In this document: positions 62,285 through 64,000 of the stretch, piece after piece
Numbering within the stretch: position 1 is the first letter of the stretch
How the letters are laid out: every line of letters begins with the position of its first letter
Origin: Paenibacillus artemisiicola
GTDB taxonomy: Bacteria > Bacillota > Bacilli > Paenibacillales > Paenibacillaceae
Direction of reading: 5' to 3'
DNA length: 64,000 nt
Assembly (NCBI RefSeq): GCF_017652985.1
Contig: NZ_JAGGDJ010000012.1
Span: forward strand, 1-64,000
The notes under the pieces: model-generated
Databases searched by the model: none
What the model was told of the DNA's origin: nothing
The model's input: the letters and a program-made list of their open reading frames with translations, nothing else
Program-made: the position numbers and the translations under genes

Positions 62285-62388
62285 CACAAACTCGGTATGA
62301 GCTTATTTTAGCATATCGTTTTTGAAAAATAAAGCCTCTTCTCTCTCTTGAGTATTGCCTTTTTTGGTGGCGCAAGGGAGACTTTTTT

Positions 62389-63388
62389 ATGTCAGAGATG
62401 AAAAACCTGAAGGAAGGTTCTGCTCGTCTCCTTTACTATCGTGAACGTCCTACGGGAAACCGAACCCCGAAGACACGAATAGTCAAAGGTAAGCCCCAAG
62501 CCTATTTTGAAGAAGAGCTGGAGCGGATCTACTTTAACGAAGAAGATATACGCAAATTCTCATTGGACAAGCATGGTCAGAATGTGCCTTATGTCGACGG
62601 CCATATGACGATCATCAATAACTACATGTTTGACTACTGGGGTTACATTCTTGGAGCAGAAGCGATCGCACTCTATGCGCACCTGAAGCGATACTGCTAC
62701 GGTGAAAAAGACTTCTGTTGGCCGAATCTCGAGCTCATCTCGTATAAGATGAAAATGAGCCGTAACACTGTAAAAAAGTATCTCAGCATCCTAGAGGATC
62801 ATGGCTTCGTTTATCATTTTAACGTCCAAAACGCTGACTTAAACAATACCAACGAAAGCCCATTGTTTAAGGTACGAAAGAAGGTCCCGCTCCTTTCGCA
62901 AGAGCTATGCGACCAGCTCCCTCAAGTGCTGCAAGTCGATCATGAAAAATACTTAACTAAGCTCTTAACGACCTGCGAACACGAACTCGATCTCGATCCA
63001 AGTGTCGATTATAGCAGCCTTTATGATGATCTCATTGAAAAAGGGAACGTCCGACGTAAAACAAGGCAGCTCTCCTTGTTTGAGATAGATAAGGAGGCTG
63101 CACTCAAACGGCGGATCCTCGAAAGCGAGCAATCGGAAGCTGACAAGGTGCGCTGGCAGGCGTTTTTATCAGAAATGAGAAACAAGATCTCTAAGCCGTA
63201 CCTATGACAACTGGTTTTCAAAAACATTTGCCATTAAGCGGAATGATATTCTGACGATCTATACGCCACACGATATGGTGACCGACTTTCTAACGAATCG
63301 GTATAGAGTCAAGATTTTGGAGGCACTCCATCCAATTGATGAAACATTAATGGATATTAAAATTGAAACGCTTGAAGCACTTATTTAG
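62389..63388 (+). pseudogene. Replication-initiator-like protein: wHTH plus DnaA-N-like domain, frameshifted
   Basis: GGGAG precedes ATG 62389. The first frame (272 aa to 63207) has a winged-helix domain around YWGYILGAEAIALYAHLKRY, CWPNLELISYKMKMSRNTVK and KYLSILEDHGFVYHF, as in RepA-N/DnaD-like initiators. Near 63199 one extra base ends it after ISKPYL. The next frame continues TYDNWFSKTFAIKRNDILTI, YTPHDMVTDFLTNRYRVKIL to TAG 63388, clearly a DnaA N-terminal-like domain. Joined, the protein is about 332 aa. It is divergent from the primase-like operon and likely the control or initiation gene of the same element. Confidence 0.75.
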
Positions 63389-63389
63389 G

Positions 63390-63409
63390 AGCCGGCAACG
63401 GCTTCTTTT
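63390..63409 (+). terminator. Terminator after the frameshifted replication gene
   Basis: AGCCG, GCAA, CGGCT followed by TCTTTTCTT, immediately after the shifted-frame stop at 63388. This supports 63388, not 63207, as the original gene end. Confidence 0.7.
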
Positions 63410-63654
63410 CTTAATTAAAGGCTGACTGGTGGTCATTGGCTCGCCCGATACAATTCGTACTTACTCGCTAATCAAGAAGTTGTGAAAATCCAGTAATATC
63501 AAGGGGTTTGTTTATTTCATATCTTAGATAATAGTTGGAATATTTGAACTTAATTCCGTTTCGTTCCCAACTTCACTACTAACTTGAACCCATCCGATGA
63601 TGGATTCTTTACTAGTTGGTCACGGTAGGGACTGTTTTATAAACTCTTCGACAC
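63410..63654. other. Gene-free stretch
   Basis: No gene, repeat or clear signal was seen here. Confidence 0.3.
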
Positions 63655-63912
63655 TTAGGAATGATCTGTTTCATTCCGATCACTCCAGAAGTAATCGTTC
63701 AATTTTTTCTCCACGTCTTCCTTACACTCTAAACAAACAGCGACAGGGTATTGATTTGAACCATACTTTTTGTATTGCCCTGGGAAAGCAGTGATCCAAC
63801 GCAGTTGTTGGCATATCGGGCAGTAGGCTTGAATCGATATTTTATGAATATGATCTCCCCCTTTATAGAATATTATATTCAGACATTCTCCTTTGCTTTC
63901 AGATATTCCCAT
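63655..63912 (-). CDS. Small CPIC zinc-ribbon protein
   Basis: About 85 aa with CPIC and CLEC knuckles about 25 residues apart and the core QQLRWITAFPGQYKKYGSNQ, aligning with the protein at 4975-5211. It is expected to bind one zinc. ATG 63912 is behind AAAGGAAGATTA; the region between it and CPIC also contains AAAGGGGGAG 5 bases before an ATT, the same layout as in the other copy, so the true start may be later and non-standard. Confidence 0.5.
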   Translation of the reverse strand: MGISESKGECLNIIFYKGGDHIHKISIQAYCPICQQLRWITAFPGQYKKYGSNQYPVAVCLECKEDVEKKLNDYFWSDRNETDHS

Positions 63913-64000
63913 TAATCTTCCTTTAATAATAGATTGCCTCGCCAATTGATGAGGCAGCATTTTTTAAATGGCTATGTGTTGCTTAAGTGACCCGTTTCCC

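Overview
The window looks like chromosomal DNA of a spore-forming, plant-polymer-degrading Firmicute of the Paenibacillaceae (Paenibacillus/Cohnella type). The evidence is gene content: GerA and Ger(x)C germination proteins, SLH-domain surface protein, YesM/YesN-type two-component pair, GH67/CE15 glucuronoxylan enzymes, ectoine genes, and strong GGAGG ribosome sites with occasional TTG/GTG starts. No rRNA, tRNA or CRISPR was found. Species cannot be fixed from the sequence alone.

Layout. 1-5.2 kb: a 5'-cut IS3-family transposase inserted beside a dispersed repeat, scraps of a DUF11 surface protein and of a sulfite-oxidase-like enzyme, an intact lgt, and a frameshifted CLC-F type fluoride exporter preceded by a clear fluoride riboswitch. 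5.7-25.2 kb: a long leftward glucuronoxylan block. It runs from a sensor kinase and AraC-type regulator (20.4-17.6 kb) through a sugar ABC transporter (binding protein and two permeases), a GH2 enzyme, mannonate dehydratase (uxuA), mannonate oxidoreductase (uxuB-like SDR), a Nif3-like protein and an alpha-glucuronidase (aguA, GH67). Upstream lie an SLH protein with a cohesin-like domain and a secreted CE15-like glucuronoyl esterase carrying cohesin-like and dockerin domains. Together these would cut glucuronate esters from xylan at the cell surface, import the oligosaccharides, release (methyl)glucuronate and feed the uronate pathway.

25.5-45.5 kb: ion and osmotic homeostasis. It holds an orphan Ger(x)C lipoprotein, a ClC channel with CBS domains, a KtrB/TrkH potassium transporter, a CPA1 antiporter with an attenuator-like leader, a divergent MscS channel, an OpuA-type glycine-betaine importer with a divergent GbsR-type regulator and a palindromic candidate operator, and a compact ehuBCDA-ectABCD operon (ectoine uptake, synthesis and hydroxylation) ending in a DUF2179 membrane protein. 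A TIR-like (MTH538/DUF1863) protein and a YetF-type protein follow.

45.5-64 kb: accessory DNA of visibly lower GC and much decay. It has a second, broken lgt, a gerA-gerC pair lacking gerB, small orphan genes, a decayed IS110 element, an IS3 remnant, a frameshifted tyrosine recombinase, several copies of a roughly 95-bp hairpin repeat, a Uma2 nuclease, and a phage/plasmid-like DNA-metabolism module (zinc-finger/TOPRIM primase-like protein, a putative annealing protein, and a divergent wHTH plus DnaA-N-like protein split by a frameshift) around a large inverted repeat. Single-base frameshifts are frequent; some could be sequencing errors, others fit true decay.
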